From contig LRSR01013124.1 of the NCBI GenBank assembly GCA_001579985.1, positions 1-28,710 on the forward strand: a stretch of DNA of 28,710 bases. Reading direction: 5' to 3'. Below the pieces are notes generated by a model that saw only the letters and a program-made list of their open reading frames with translations, did no database searches and was not told the DNA's origin. This document shows, one piece after another, positions 1-7,927 of this stretch (position 1 is its first letter; each line of letters begins with the position of its first letter). The position numbers and the translations under genes were made by a program. This DNA comes from Hypsibius dujardini. Its lineage: Eukaryota > Tardigrada > Eutardigrada > Parachela > Hypsibiidae.

Positions 1-60
1 TATATATTTATATATTAAATTATATACATATATATTAATTTATATACATATATATAAAGT
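1..60. repeat. AT-rich microsatellite-like stretch
   Basis: Alternating TATATA and TATACATA runs. It lies directly upstream of a polypyrimidine tract and a 3' splice site at 112-114, so it is most simply intronic DNA of the channel gene that enters the window from the left. Confidence 0.7.
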
Positions 61-114
61 ATGTTTCAATTATTTTCTGTTTTCGTTTTTTTGTTCGTTT
101 TTTTTCTCTCGCAG

Positions 115-1588
115 TATAATATCGTCGTTGCAGGGACCCCGCACTTCAATGAAGACGAAGTGCAGCTGTACCTGCACACCAGCTCCATCTACCTGCAGCC
201 GTTTGTGGAGCACCACAAGTGGCGCTTGGCCAAGGGCGGGCAGTTCATGGTGCCGGAGAAGAACCGTAACCTTCGCAGGATCTTTGGCGAATCGCTGCCG
301 TGGGTCCGGCTGTACTTTGAACGTCGCTCGAATAACTTCCTCTTGGCGGTCCTTTCCGCGCCGGTTGTCGTCCTCCTGCTCGGCGGACTTTTCTACGCCA
401 CCACCAGCGACCCCAACGTCAACACTATTGCCATTTTAATGGAGATCATTTTTCTGGCGAGTTTTCACGCTGCCCTCGTCCAAATGATTCCGGCATCCAC
501 GAAAACCCCAGTCTTCGGTGAGAATTACCTTTCCTTCTTAGGAGAACGCATCATTCTTTTCAACTATAATTCTTTTTAATTGTAATACAAGGTAACATCA
601 TACATATACTTGATAATATTATATAAAATTAATTATATAATATGGGGTAAAAGGGGTGGGGCAGGGGTAATGATTGAACAATCAACCAATCAACTCCGCT
701 CCGATTGCTCCGGAGCTTCGCTGATTGATTGATTGATTGTTCAAGTATTACCCCTGCCCCACCCCTTTTAAACAATCAACCAATCAATCAGCGAAGTTCC
801 GGAGCAATCGGAGCGAAGTTGATTGGTTGATTGTTCAAGTATTACCCCTGCCCTACCCCTTTTGAACAATCAACCAATCAACTCCGCTCCGATTGCTCCG
901 GAGCTTAGCTGATTGATTGGTTGATTGTTCTATTACCCCTGCCCGCCCCTTTTGCGCCTCCGATTGCTCCGGAGCTCCGTTGATTGATTGATTGACTGTT
1001 CAAGTATTACCCCTGCCCCGCCCCTTTTTGGCCATTCCGGGACTCTCCGTTAGAGTAAATTCTGTCACTTACTGTATCCGAAAATATGCGCTGGCATAGA
1101 GATTTTATGTGCAGGTTGTGTATAATTATATCTCAATCAGATCGCAACGAATGCTCTAGACATTGTGCACTCTCATTTGTTTTTACAGCATATTTGTTCA
1201 CTTCATTGTAGCGCTTTTTGTCGCGCATGGGCTCCTCCTCCTCCTCACACTGCTGCTCAGCATGCCCATCCTAGAATTCATCCGGAAACGTAACACACGA
1301 CCACCGATCTGGCTCGCCGCATCCGCGCGGTTCTTCACGCTGTGTGAAATCGGTGCTAAAAAGAAGACTATAACATTCAACGAGGCCACAGATCTCCGTG
1401 GAGAAGGAGAAGAAGATTACAGCGAGGCCTGGTCCGCCATCGCGCAGTTCCTCAAGATGAGCCTGTTTGGTGTGTGTTTGACGGTATTTGTCGTCGTCAC
1501 GGCGGTCAGTTTTTCTCCGCTCCTCGCCCCGCCCGACGTCCGCTGGAATAGCTCGCAAATCCGCTTGGATGATCTGCAGCTTCTCTAA
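115..1588 (+). CDS. Cys-loop ligand-gated ion channel subunit (nicotinic-like), C-terminal part, 5' partial
   Basis: Two exons are visible: 115-517 (after a long pyrimidine tract ending CTCTCGCAG; donor G|GTGAGA, phase 1) and 1212-1588 (acceptor CATTGTAG, phase 1, stop TAA). The product reads as the end of the ligand-binding domain (VQLYLHTSSIYL, then HHKW), then the pre-M1 arginines (FERRSNNFLLAVL), M1, an M2-like segment ending VQMIPAST and M3 (ALFVAHGLLLLLTLLLSM). M3 is followed by RNTRPPIWL, a short cytoplasmic loop and an M4 helix. That order is diagnostic of pentameric ligand-gated channels in the plasma membrane. The loop-C region between HHKW and FERR has no cysteine, so it lacks the vicinal Cys pair of nicotinic alpha subunits. 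M2 is divergent, so ligand and ion selectivity cannot be assigned. The intron falls between M2 and M3 and holds an inverted-repeat element. Upstream exons lie outside the window. Confidence 0.82.
641..1077. mobile_element. Cluster of imperfect palindromes, probable non-autonomous DNA element in the channel intron
   Basis: About four copies of a roughly 95-bp module. Each has arms AACAATCAACCAATCAA / TTGATTGGTTGATTGTT around a core CTCCGATTGCTCCGGAGC, separated by TTACCCCTGCCCCGCCCC spacers. One copy is inverted relative to its neighbours. The right end (CCATTCCGGGACTCTCC ... CTGTAT) aligns with the right end of the element at 9048-9522, which marks the same family. No coding potential was seen. 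Confidence 0.6.
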
Positions 1589-1597
1589 TTACTCTAG

Positions 1598-2030
1598 CAC
1601 TTGCTTTTAACGCCCAAGTTAGAGCCACCCTTTAAGCTATGGCCCAGCAAATTAGGGGGTCCGAGTTCGAGCCAATTCCAGCCAATGCGATCGATCAATC
1701 GATCAATTGATTAAGCAAATTTATCTTTTGCCAGTCAAGCGTCCTTGATTGATTTCTTGAGTGTTTTTCGATGTCTAAAATGCCTCAGTCTAGTAAGCCA
1801 CGACCTGTCACGCCAACCAAAGTTAAATTTTATGTATTAATATGTTTTTTCTGATTTTACTCCATTCTGTTCTCCTCTGGTTGGGGGAGTTCAATCAGTA
1901 ATCAATCAATCGTTGAAAAGTAGCAGCACGCGGTAGCTGGAATTGGCTCGAACTCGGACCCCCCCCCGTATTTTGCTGGGCCAAAATTTAAAGGGTGGCT
2001 TTAACTTGGACATGTGTATAAAAGCAAGTG
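1598..2030. mobile_element. Terminal-inverted-repeat element, about 430 bp, non-autonomous
   Basis: The left arm (1598-1682) and right arm (1936-2030, reverse complement) share CACTTGCTTTTA, CCAAGTTA, GCCACCCTTTAA, TGGCCCAGCAAA and TCCGAGTTCGAGCCAATTCC in the same order. This gives roughly 85-95 bp of near-identical inverted repeat. The interior has no open frame. It starts 10 bp after the channel stop codon, so it probably contributes to that gene's 3' UTR. No clear target-site duplication is visible. Confidence 0.75.
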
Positions 2031-2830
2031 TGTATATAGCACGACACACTGTACTGATATATAATTGCCGCCACGTTTTACAGCATGAGTGAAATGAAAA
2101 TAAATAAATAATGGCACGCATTGCGTGAAATGATAAACCAAATGAGAAGAAAACGCCTCATCTAGCGGTGATATTTGTGCAGATGGTACTTGCTTTTGTC
2201 ATGCCGAAATACTGTTCCAATGTTATTTTTATTTAATTAAGGTTAGAAGTGAGGTAAGGTAAGAAGGTAAGATAAGTGTTCGGGATGACTTAATTCATGC
2301 CAAACATAACGTACGAAAATAAGAAATAAAAATTTCATTAAAGTAGCATAGACAAATAAAATAAAAATACCACAAAAGTAACATGACGTAAAATAACATA
2401 TAAATGTGCAAATTGGCATATTTGTATGTTTAAGGTAATTTGTATGTTTTTACTTGACGACTGTCCACTGTAAATGTGTGAGTAAATTTCGCGCAGAAAG
2501 CTGATCTGATTGTGAAGACTATAAAAAGTTAACAAATCAATTGCTTCAATGTTTTGCGGATTATTGACCAAGAAAAATCAATAATTTCAAATTTTTTAAA
2601 TAACAGCTTGTTTAGCAATGAAAAATCGCAAAAACTTGCTCTGCGGACATTTATACGGCGTTTTTGAGCGTTTTTGGGCGCGTATTTTCTATATATGGGT
2701 TTATATAAGTTGTCTTGGAATTTCATATGCGGGACGGACGGTTCCTTATTTCTCGTACACCATGAACGAACGAGCGAACGAACGACCGCCGAGCCTGGAA
2801 AGGAAATGTGCGTTCTGCCCTGCATGACCC
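2031..2830. other. AT-rich intergenic DNA, no gene recognised
   Basis: Lies between the inverted-repeat element and the octamer minisatellite. Short open frames occur on both strands, but none shows a domain, a signal peptide or phase-compatible exons. Confidence 0.6.
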
Positions 2831-2944
2831 AGGCAAGCAGGCAAGCAGGCAAGCAGGCAAACAGGCAAGCAGGCAAGCAGGCAAACAGGCAAGCAGGCAA
2901 GCAGGCAAGCAGGCAAGCAGGCAAGCAGGCAAGCAGGCAAGCAG
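2831..2944. repeat. Minisatellite of GGCAAGCA-type octamers
   Basis: About 14 tandem copies of GCAGGCAA with occasional AACAGGCA variants. All six frames stay open through it, producing spurious Ser-Arg-Gln-Ala or Leu-Ala-Cys-Leu frames. These are artefacts of the 8-bp period. Confidence 0.9.
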
Positions 2945-3103
2945 CCAGCTAGACAGTAAGGTAGTCTCGCGACCTCCCCGCTGTGTTTTCACTTTCCCAT
3001 GCCAGCCATACAAACACATCAAGGAAAAACAGAAGTTGTAGATGCGAAAAAGATACCACTTCCGGCTGCCAAGAAAACGCTCAGCGAGGCGTGTGCCGTC
3101 GAT

Positions 3104-3136
3104 CATGTGTGTGTGTGTGTGTGTGCGTGTGTGTTT
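3104..3136. repeat. (GT)n microsatellite
   Basis: GTGTGT run with one GC interruption, about 230 bp upstream of the Gly-rich gene. Confidence 0.9.
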
Positions 3137-3326
3137 GCAGTTAAGCTTCCATCGCTTACTTCTTCCTTGCACCTTTTCTCCATCGATCAACAAAAATCTA
3201 ATCACTTCAAAGCGCTGAACTTAACTCGATTATTGCTGCATTTTCTCCTCAACTTCTGTTCTTCTTTTTATTCCCATCTAATGATGTGATCACCAGCGAC
3301 GGTTATGATCCAGGTGTCATCACTCT

Positions 3327-3334
3327 TATATTAA
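3327..3334 (+). promoter_or_regulatory. Possible TATA element of the Gly/Tyr-rich gene
   Basis: TATATTAA lies 34 bp before the start codon at 3368. If used, it would give a very short leader. AT-rich words are common here, so this rests on position only. Confidence 0.3.
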
Positions 3335-3367
3335 CCTGATTACTGTTATTAGTCGTGCAACTTCGAC

Positions 3368-3760
3368 ATGGGCTTCCGAATAATCTCCGTCCTCTTGGCG
3401 ATGATCCTTGCGGTCAGCGGCATTAACGGTCAGTATTACGGTCCCTACACTTTCGGCGGAGCGGGTGGTGGCGCCTACGGGGGACTCGGAACCGGCGGAT
3501 TCGGCGGATTCGGCGGATTCGGCGGGACGGCAGGCGGCTACGGATTCGGCGGGACCGGAGACGGCCTGTATAATCCCTTTTCCGTCTACGGCGGCTACGG
3601 CGGTCCGGGCGGGCTCTACGCCACCTACAACAGCGGGCTGTACGGCGGTCAGCAGGCGAATGTCAATTGGGCTTACGGAAACTCGCTGTATAATCCCTTG
3701 TCGGTCTACGGGAACGGTCTCTATGGTGGAGGCCTTTACGGATACGCGGGAAAACGATAA
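3368..3760 (+). CDS. Secreted Gly/Tyr-rich peptide precursor with C-terminal GKR, single exon
   Basis: A 130-residue open frame starts with a classic signal peptide (basic Arg at residue 4, hydrophobic core VLLAMILAV, likely cleavage after GINGQ or nearby). The rest is rich in Gly, Tyr, Phe and Leu: a FGGFGGFGG run around residues 45-55, two imperfect repeats (GLYNPFSVYGGYGG and SLYNPLSVYGNGLYGG) and a tail ending YAGKR. Gly-Tyr-rich secreted peptides in invertebrates include cuticle, eggshell, silk or adhesive proteins and YGGYG-type antimicrobial or neuropeptide-like proteins. The sequence does not decide among these. The terminal Gly-Lys-Arg is the usual signal for dibasic cleavage and C-terminal amidation, which would favour a processed peptide. 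The open frame on the opposite strand follows from the GC-rich codon pattern. Confidence 0.75.
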   Translation: MGFRIISVLLAMILAVSGINGQYYGPYTFGGAGGGAYGGLGTGGFGGFGGFGGTAGGYGFGGTGDGLYNPFSVYGGYGGPGGLYATYNSGLYGGQQANVNWAYGNSLYNPLSVYGNGLYGGGLYGYAGKR

Positions 3761-3888
3761 TACACCTAATAATAACACCTAACAATACGTGGAGTGTGTA
3801 GAGTATATGTCAGGGGCTCTACGAAAACGTGTTCTTATGGAATAATATTCTGTATAAAAAATTACGAATTTCCTTCTGAAAATGAGTA

Positions 3889-4186
3889 CTGTACTGCCGC
3901 AATTAAACAGGTCACTTTTTTGCCCGGCCAAGAAATTATCACCCCCGGGCCTGCTAATTTGGTTGAGTGTGTGACGTCATCACACGCTTAGTACGGAGGG
4001 GAGAGGCTAAACCGACCGGTTTAATCGCGGCAGTACTGTATTTCCGCGATAGATAGCGACAGCGTACAAGCTGTGGAACGTTTAATCGGCCACGCGCCGC
4101 TTGTGCTGTGTGTACGGTGCACAGAGCCCGTGCACACGTTCCATTCCAGTACGACTGTCGCTATCTATCGCGGAAATACAGTACAG
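3889..4186. mobile_element. Tc1/mariner-like MITE (about 150 bp) carrying a nested MITE
   Basis: The left tip CTGTACTGCCGCAATTAAAC is preceded by TA. The matching right tip is split: GTTTAATCGCGGCAG ends at 4033 and the final CAG sits at 4184-4186, after the nested element. With the insert set aside, the two ends are inverted repeats differing at a few of about 27 positions. The tip is shared with the MITE at 24416-24557. The centre holds GTGTGACGTCATCACAC, a perfect TGACGTCA palindrome. The right-hand flank is TT rather than TA, so the duplication is degenerate. Confidence 0.82.
4036..4181. mobile_element. Nested TIR MITE, 146 bp, TA target-site duplication
   Basis: Perfect 27-bp terminal inverted repeats begin CTGTATTTCCGCGATAGATA and continue GCGACAG. 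The element is flanked on both sides by TA (4034-4035 and 4182-4183), the duplication expected of Tc1/mariner-type insertion. It sits inside the right terminal repeat of the element at 3889-4186. Non-coding. Confidence 0.9.
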
Positions 4187-4381
4187 TTGTGTGATTTTTT
4201 GTTTACCAATTAACGTCCGGTATCAGATCGGACCCGATTCGAAGGCCTAAAGTATTTTTTCCTTGCGTATTTTCATTCACTTAAGATAGGAATTGCACTT
4301 TTTTAGCTGACTACTTTCCACCGTCCGGTGAGACAAAAATCCGCCGATGAAATAGTTTCTTGCACTGATTCACACTACATT

Positions 4382-4490
4382 TGATGAAAACATCAATCAA
4401 TCAATCAATCACACCAAATTTGATAAAAACATCAATCAATCAATCAATCACACTACATTTTGATAAAAACATCAATCGATCAATCAATAA
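4382..4490. repeat. Tandem repeat, about 3 units with ATCA cores
   Basis: Three units of TTTGATAAAAACATCAATC plus ATCAATCAATCAC. This is the ATCA/TGAT-cored minisatellite type that recurs through the window. Confidence 0.8.
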
Positions 4491-5241
4491 CTTCACAACT
4501 TTCAAAATCAGTTCAGTTTCGGGAAATCATTCAAACCATCTTTGCGTGCAAATTCGGAGACCGCTCTGTCGTTATTGTACTCACGCGGTAGCTTCGCGCA
4601 GTAGAACTAGACTCACCGTAAACTTAGACCTATGGATCCGCGCATGAGCTTACGTGCACTTCGGGCAAGGATAACGAAGTAATGCTCTTGCAGTGCTCGA
4701 AGCCATCGCGTAAGTACAGTATTAGACATCAATGGGCGTTAACGAGTTATGGTTTTTTAGTTTTAGTTTTTTTAGTTTTTTTTTTAATGTTTTTTAATTT
4801 ATTTTAAATTATAAGATATTTAAAACATTTTCTACATCCACTTTTGTTGTAATTTTTTTAAATAACTTTGTGACGTTATGAACAGTGAACAAGATTGTCA
4901 ATTACAATTGTTTCATCTGGAAGAACAATTTCACCAATGACCTGGACGCCTGTCAGAGTCCAATAAAAATCTTCGATTCTTCCGCGAAATTCTTTCGATT
5001 CGATTCTTTCTTTGCCGAATAATAAATCGGCGGTGGCTCTTTCCACTCATTTCAATCAAAATAAAACATCATAAACGAGCACTGAATTGTCTCGTTGGGA
5101 TTGACAAAAGTGTTGGACACCTCAACCGCCCAAAAAAGAAAATCCGGTAAAATCCACACAAAGTCGTGTGCTTTTTGGCTTTAGGAAAGCAAGGTCCGTC
5201 AGCAGTAAAACTTCAAGCACGTTACCACACCGACAGACACA
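4491..5241. other. Intergenic DNA downstream of the DUS4-like gene, no gene recognised
   Basis: Includes a T/A-rich stretch near 4745-4880. The part next to 5241 should hold the 3' UTR of the minus-strand dihydrouridine synthase gene. No further gene could be supported. Confidence 0.5.
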
Positions 5242-6037
5242 TCAGCCAGCAATTTCAACCTTCACGGCTTCATCCGTGTCAAAGTCCGGCAGCTTCCGCC
5301 TGATGAATTCCAGGATCAGTTCTTTGCGCTTTTCCAGCGCGGAGAATTCGCCAAGTTCCTCTTTGGCGATGTACGGTTGGAGCATCCGCAGCAGGTGGTG
5401 ATGGCATTCCGACCACGCCAGGTAGTCGGTCTCGCCTTCGAACATCGCAATCTGCGTAACGAAATCCCGTCTCACAAATACATCAGATCAGATGCGAGAG
5501 ACAGGCAGAACAGACAGCCAAAACCAATAGCAAGAAGACAGATTCGACCACAAAGACCCAGAAAAGCGACAGACAACCTTGCAGAACAATCAGGCAGACA
5601 AGCAGTCAGACAGAGAGGTTTCTGGCCTACCCATTCACGCATCACAGCAAAAGAAGTTTTTTCCGTGCCGGTAAACATTGTCGGATTCCGTAAGAGTCCT
5701 CTGGCCACCATGATGCCGTCAGTTCCCGTGTCCTCGGCGATTCGTAAGACATCAGCTTGAGTGAAGGCGTCACCGTTCGCCACAACTGGTACCGCTACAG
5801 AGTCTTTGATCAGCTTGATAGCTTCATAGTTTACCGGGTGGTCGCGAAGGACGAGGGCGTTTGACTTGCGGCCGTGGACGGCTATCCACGAGACTCCGGC
5901 TGCTTCAACTTTTTGGCAGAGATCGACAGACTTTCTGGAAGAACAAGGGCTCGGTAAAATCACAATGACAAAACTGAGGATTTGCATGCGTGTAACCTTG
6001 CCTTCGAATTGCCTGTCTCTGTCTGTCTGTCTGTCTC

Positions 6038-6080
<43 letters not shown>

Positions 6081-7382
6081 GATCTCCATTCTCTGTACGC
6101 ATACGACTGACCTGAGATCCTCATCCAATCGAATCTTCACAGACTTCGAGAAGTTTGCATCCGGCAGTCGATTTTGAAGCTGTCGCACCATGTCCTGCAG
6201 TAATTCCGGTCGTTTCAGGAGACAACAACCCACTTTGCGCTTGATAGCCCATCTGGAAATATGCAGAAAACGCTTTCCTTATCAGAGAAAGAAAATGTTG
6301 TCGAGGAGACGGAAACCGACCGTACTTTTGAGGACAGCCGCAGTTGAGATCCACTCCGTTGCAATACCTGCCGAACGAAACTGAGTTGAAAGAAGTAGGA
6401 AAACGCTTTTCAACGACGAAACGGAAGTTATTCCCTTTTGCTTCGTATATTCCAGCAAAAAATTCACGCTCAATTTCCACTTACGGGTATACAATCTCCG
6501 CAGCGTCCGCATAGGCGACCGGATCCTTAGTGCCAAACTGAACAATTAACGGCCTATCATCTGTACGAAAACATACAACATAAAAAAGAAGAGTAAGAGA
6601 ATCCGCTGTTAAACCATTTTATCCGGTCCGGTGAGTCGAAAACCCTTACCGTCATCCGTTTCCCACTCGCGAATCCGTTGTATCCGATTGGCGGCGAAAT
6701 CCTCCGCAATGATCATCGGTGAATACGCGATGTCGCAACCGTACCTCCTGGTCAGGTTGCGAAATCGTACCCTGAAACGCACATCCGTCGATCAGTTGAT
6801 TGATTAAGTCAACTACAGTCGCCTGTACGATTTCTCGATCGATTGATTGATTAAGTCAACTACAGTCGCCTGTACGTTTTTTCGATTGATTGATTGATTT
6901 AGTTAACTACAGTCGCCTGTGTGTTTCTCGATTGATTGATTGATTAAGTCAACTACAATTTTCTCGGTTGATTGATGAGTTGATTGAAATTGACGTGGTT
7001 TAAAATACCGTTCTACTTTTTCCATCCCAAGACGTCGAAGCCGGGACACAAAGATCTCAAATCACCATTTGTTTTTTTTATTTCTCACACGTTGAAAGCA
7101 TTGAAACCGTTAAAGAATATAAATAACGGAAACTTTATTTTTTTACAGATTCAAAAGTAAAAATCTTCCGTCGAGGTCGACGTGGCGAAACTCCCAGCGG
7201 GCGTATTGAAATCGTCCGCAGACCGTTGCCGCTGCTTCTTACCTGGAGTATTCGACCATGGGCGCGCAGATGGTGACGGGCTTCTTAGCAGCGAACAGGT
7301 CGAGGAGGTTGACATGCTCGGTGGGAGCAACGGTTTTGGTGCGTTCGCAGTTGACGTTGAAATATTGCGGTTCTTTCACCAT
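5242..7382 (-). CDS. DUS4L: tRNA-dihydrouridine(20a/20b) synthase, DUS4L-like, complete, 7 exons
   Basis: Exons in transcript order: 7382-7243, 6771-6650, 6560-6485, 6367-6326, 6252-6112, 5934-5631, 5451-5242. All junctions are GT-AG and phase-consistent, giving about 344 aa against about 317 in human DUS4L. The family reduces U20a/U20b of tRNA to dihydrouridine with FMN and NADPH. Visible TIM-barrel motifs: ICAPMVEYS (residues 38-46), YSPMIIAEDF, LIVQFGTKDP, NGVDLNCGCPQKWA with the presumed catalytic Cys at about 124, VHGR (193-196), VVANGD (224-229) and GTDGIMVARG (244-253). The C-terminal tail is helical and ends at TGA 5244-5242. The 42-nt exon 4 is unusually small but supplies the catalytic loop. 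Introns carry a (CTGT)n tract and a TGAT-cored minisatellite. The start at 7382 is the first ATG of an exon opening onto the shared upstream region with the ZC3HC1-like gene. Confidence 0.93.
6012..6080. repeat. (CTGT)n microsatellite in DUS4-like intron 5
   Basis: About 16 tetramers with one CTTT interruption, within the intron between the exons ending at 6112 and starting at 5934. The Asp-Arg-Gln-Thr frames on the minus strand are translations of this repeat. Confidence 0.92.
6782..6975. repeat. Minisatellite in DUS4-like intron 1, about 50-bp units
   Basis: Roughly four units of GATTGATTGATT followed by AAGTCAACTACAGTCGCCTG and a TTTCTCG segment. The last unit is degenerate. Confidence 0.82.
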
Positions 7383-7927
7383 CTCTAAGAAGCGTCACAA
7401 TTCGTCAGTTGAGAAATGGCTGGAGTGCTTTTTCGCGTAACCGAAAACAAATATATGAAAAAAACAAACAATTGTGCTGGAGTACAACGCAAACGTTTTT
7501 CTGGAAATCCTTCCTAGATATTTTCCGCACAAATAAGTCCTATTCTCTGAAGAAATCAATTAATCGACCGATCATGCAGTCATGAAGCAATAGCACTCCA
7601 CGAACAAGTCTTATTCTTTTTGAGTTTGAAGAAATCAATCAATCGACCGAACTAGCAGTAGTGTAGCATTAGGGAGTCGTTTACGCGCGAACAGGTTCTA
7701 CTCAAAGCATGGAAAAGAGCGATAAATCGCTCGAACAATCTAATAAGCCATTCGAACAAGTCTGATAAATTATCCGAACAACGGAACAAGTCGCAGTTGC
7801 GGTGAATTGATTGATTGGATTATTTTTGGATCTAGCAAAAAAACCATTTCGAAACGTTTTAGTATTTTTTACGCTTCGCTCAATTTTATCACCGGGCATC
7901 AGAAATTGTTTTTACCTTACAGCGAGC
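7383..7927. promoter_or_regulatory. Divergent intergenic region between DUS4-like and ZC3HC1-like genes
   Basis: About 545 bp separates the two start codons, which face away from each other. It must hold both promoters and 5' UTRs. It contains a diverged duplication of about 85 bp (near 7525 and 7605) with GAAGAAATCAAT and ATCGACCGA, and several CGAACAAGTC-like words near 7730-7790. No TATA box or other core element was convincing. Confidence 0.55.

Noticed and set aside
61-579. Apparent 172-aa frame starting MFQLFSVFVF with a signal-peptide-like start
   Set aside because: The first 18 codons translate a pyrimidine-rich 3' splice site (ending GCAG at 114). The real coding part begins at about 115 and ends at the donor at 518.
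1640-1682. tRNA- or SINE-like A-box/B-box (TGGCCCAGCAAA and GAGTTCGAGCC)
   Set aside because: The words lie in both arms of a TIR element. Spacing is too short for a tRNA, and no cloverleaf or poly-A tail follows.
2529-3205. Several overlapping Leu-Ala-Cys or Ser-Arg-Gln-Ala rich frames on both strands
   Set aside because: They are read-throughs of the octamer minisatellite, whose unit lacks stop codons in every frame.
3326-3778. 150-aa open frame antisense to the Gly/Tyr-rich gene
   Set aside because: It mirrors the GGN/TAC codon pattern of the plus-strand gene; no motif or signal peptide.
5472-6233. Single 253-aa minus-strand frame as one DUS exon
   Set aside because: It runs through a (CTGT)n intron and past the donor at 6111. 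Splicing gives a better family match and correct phase.
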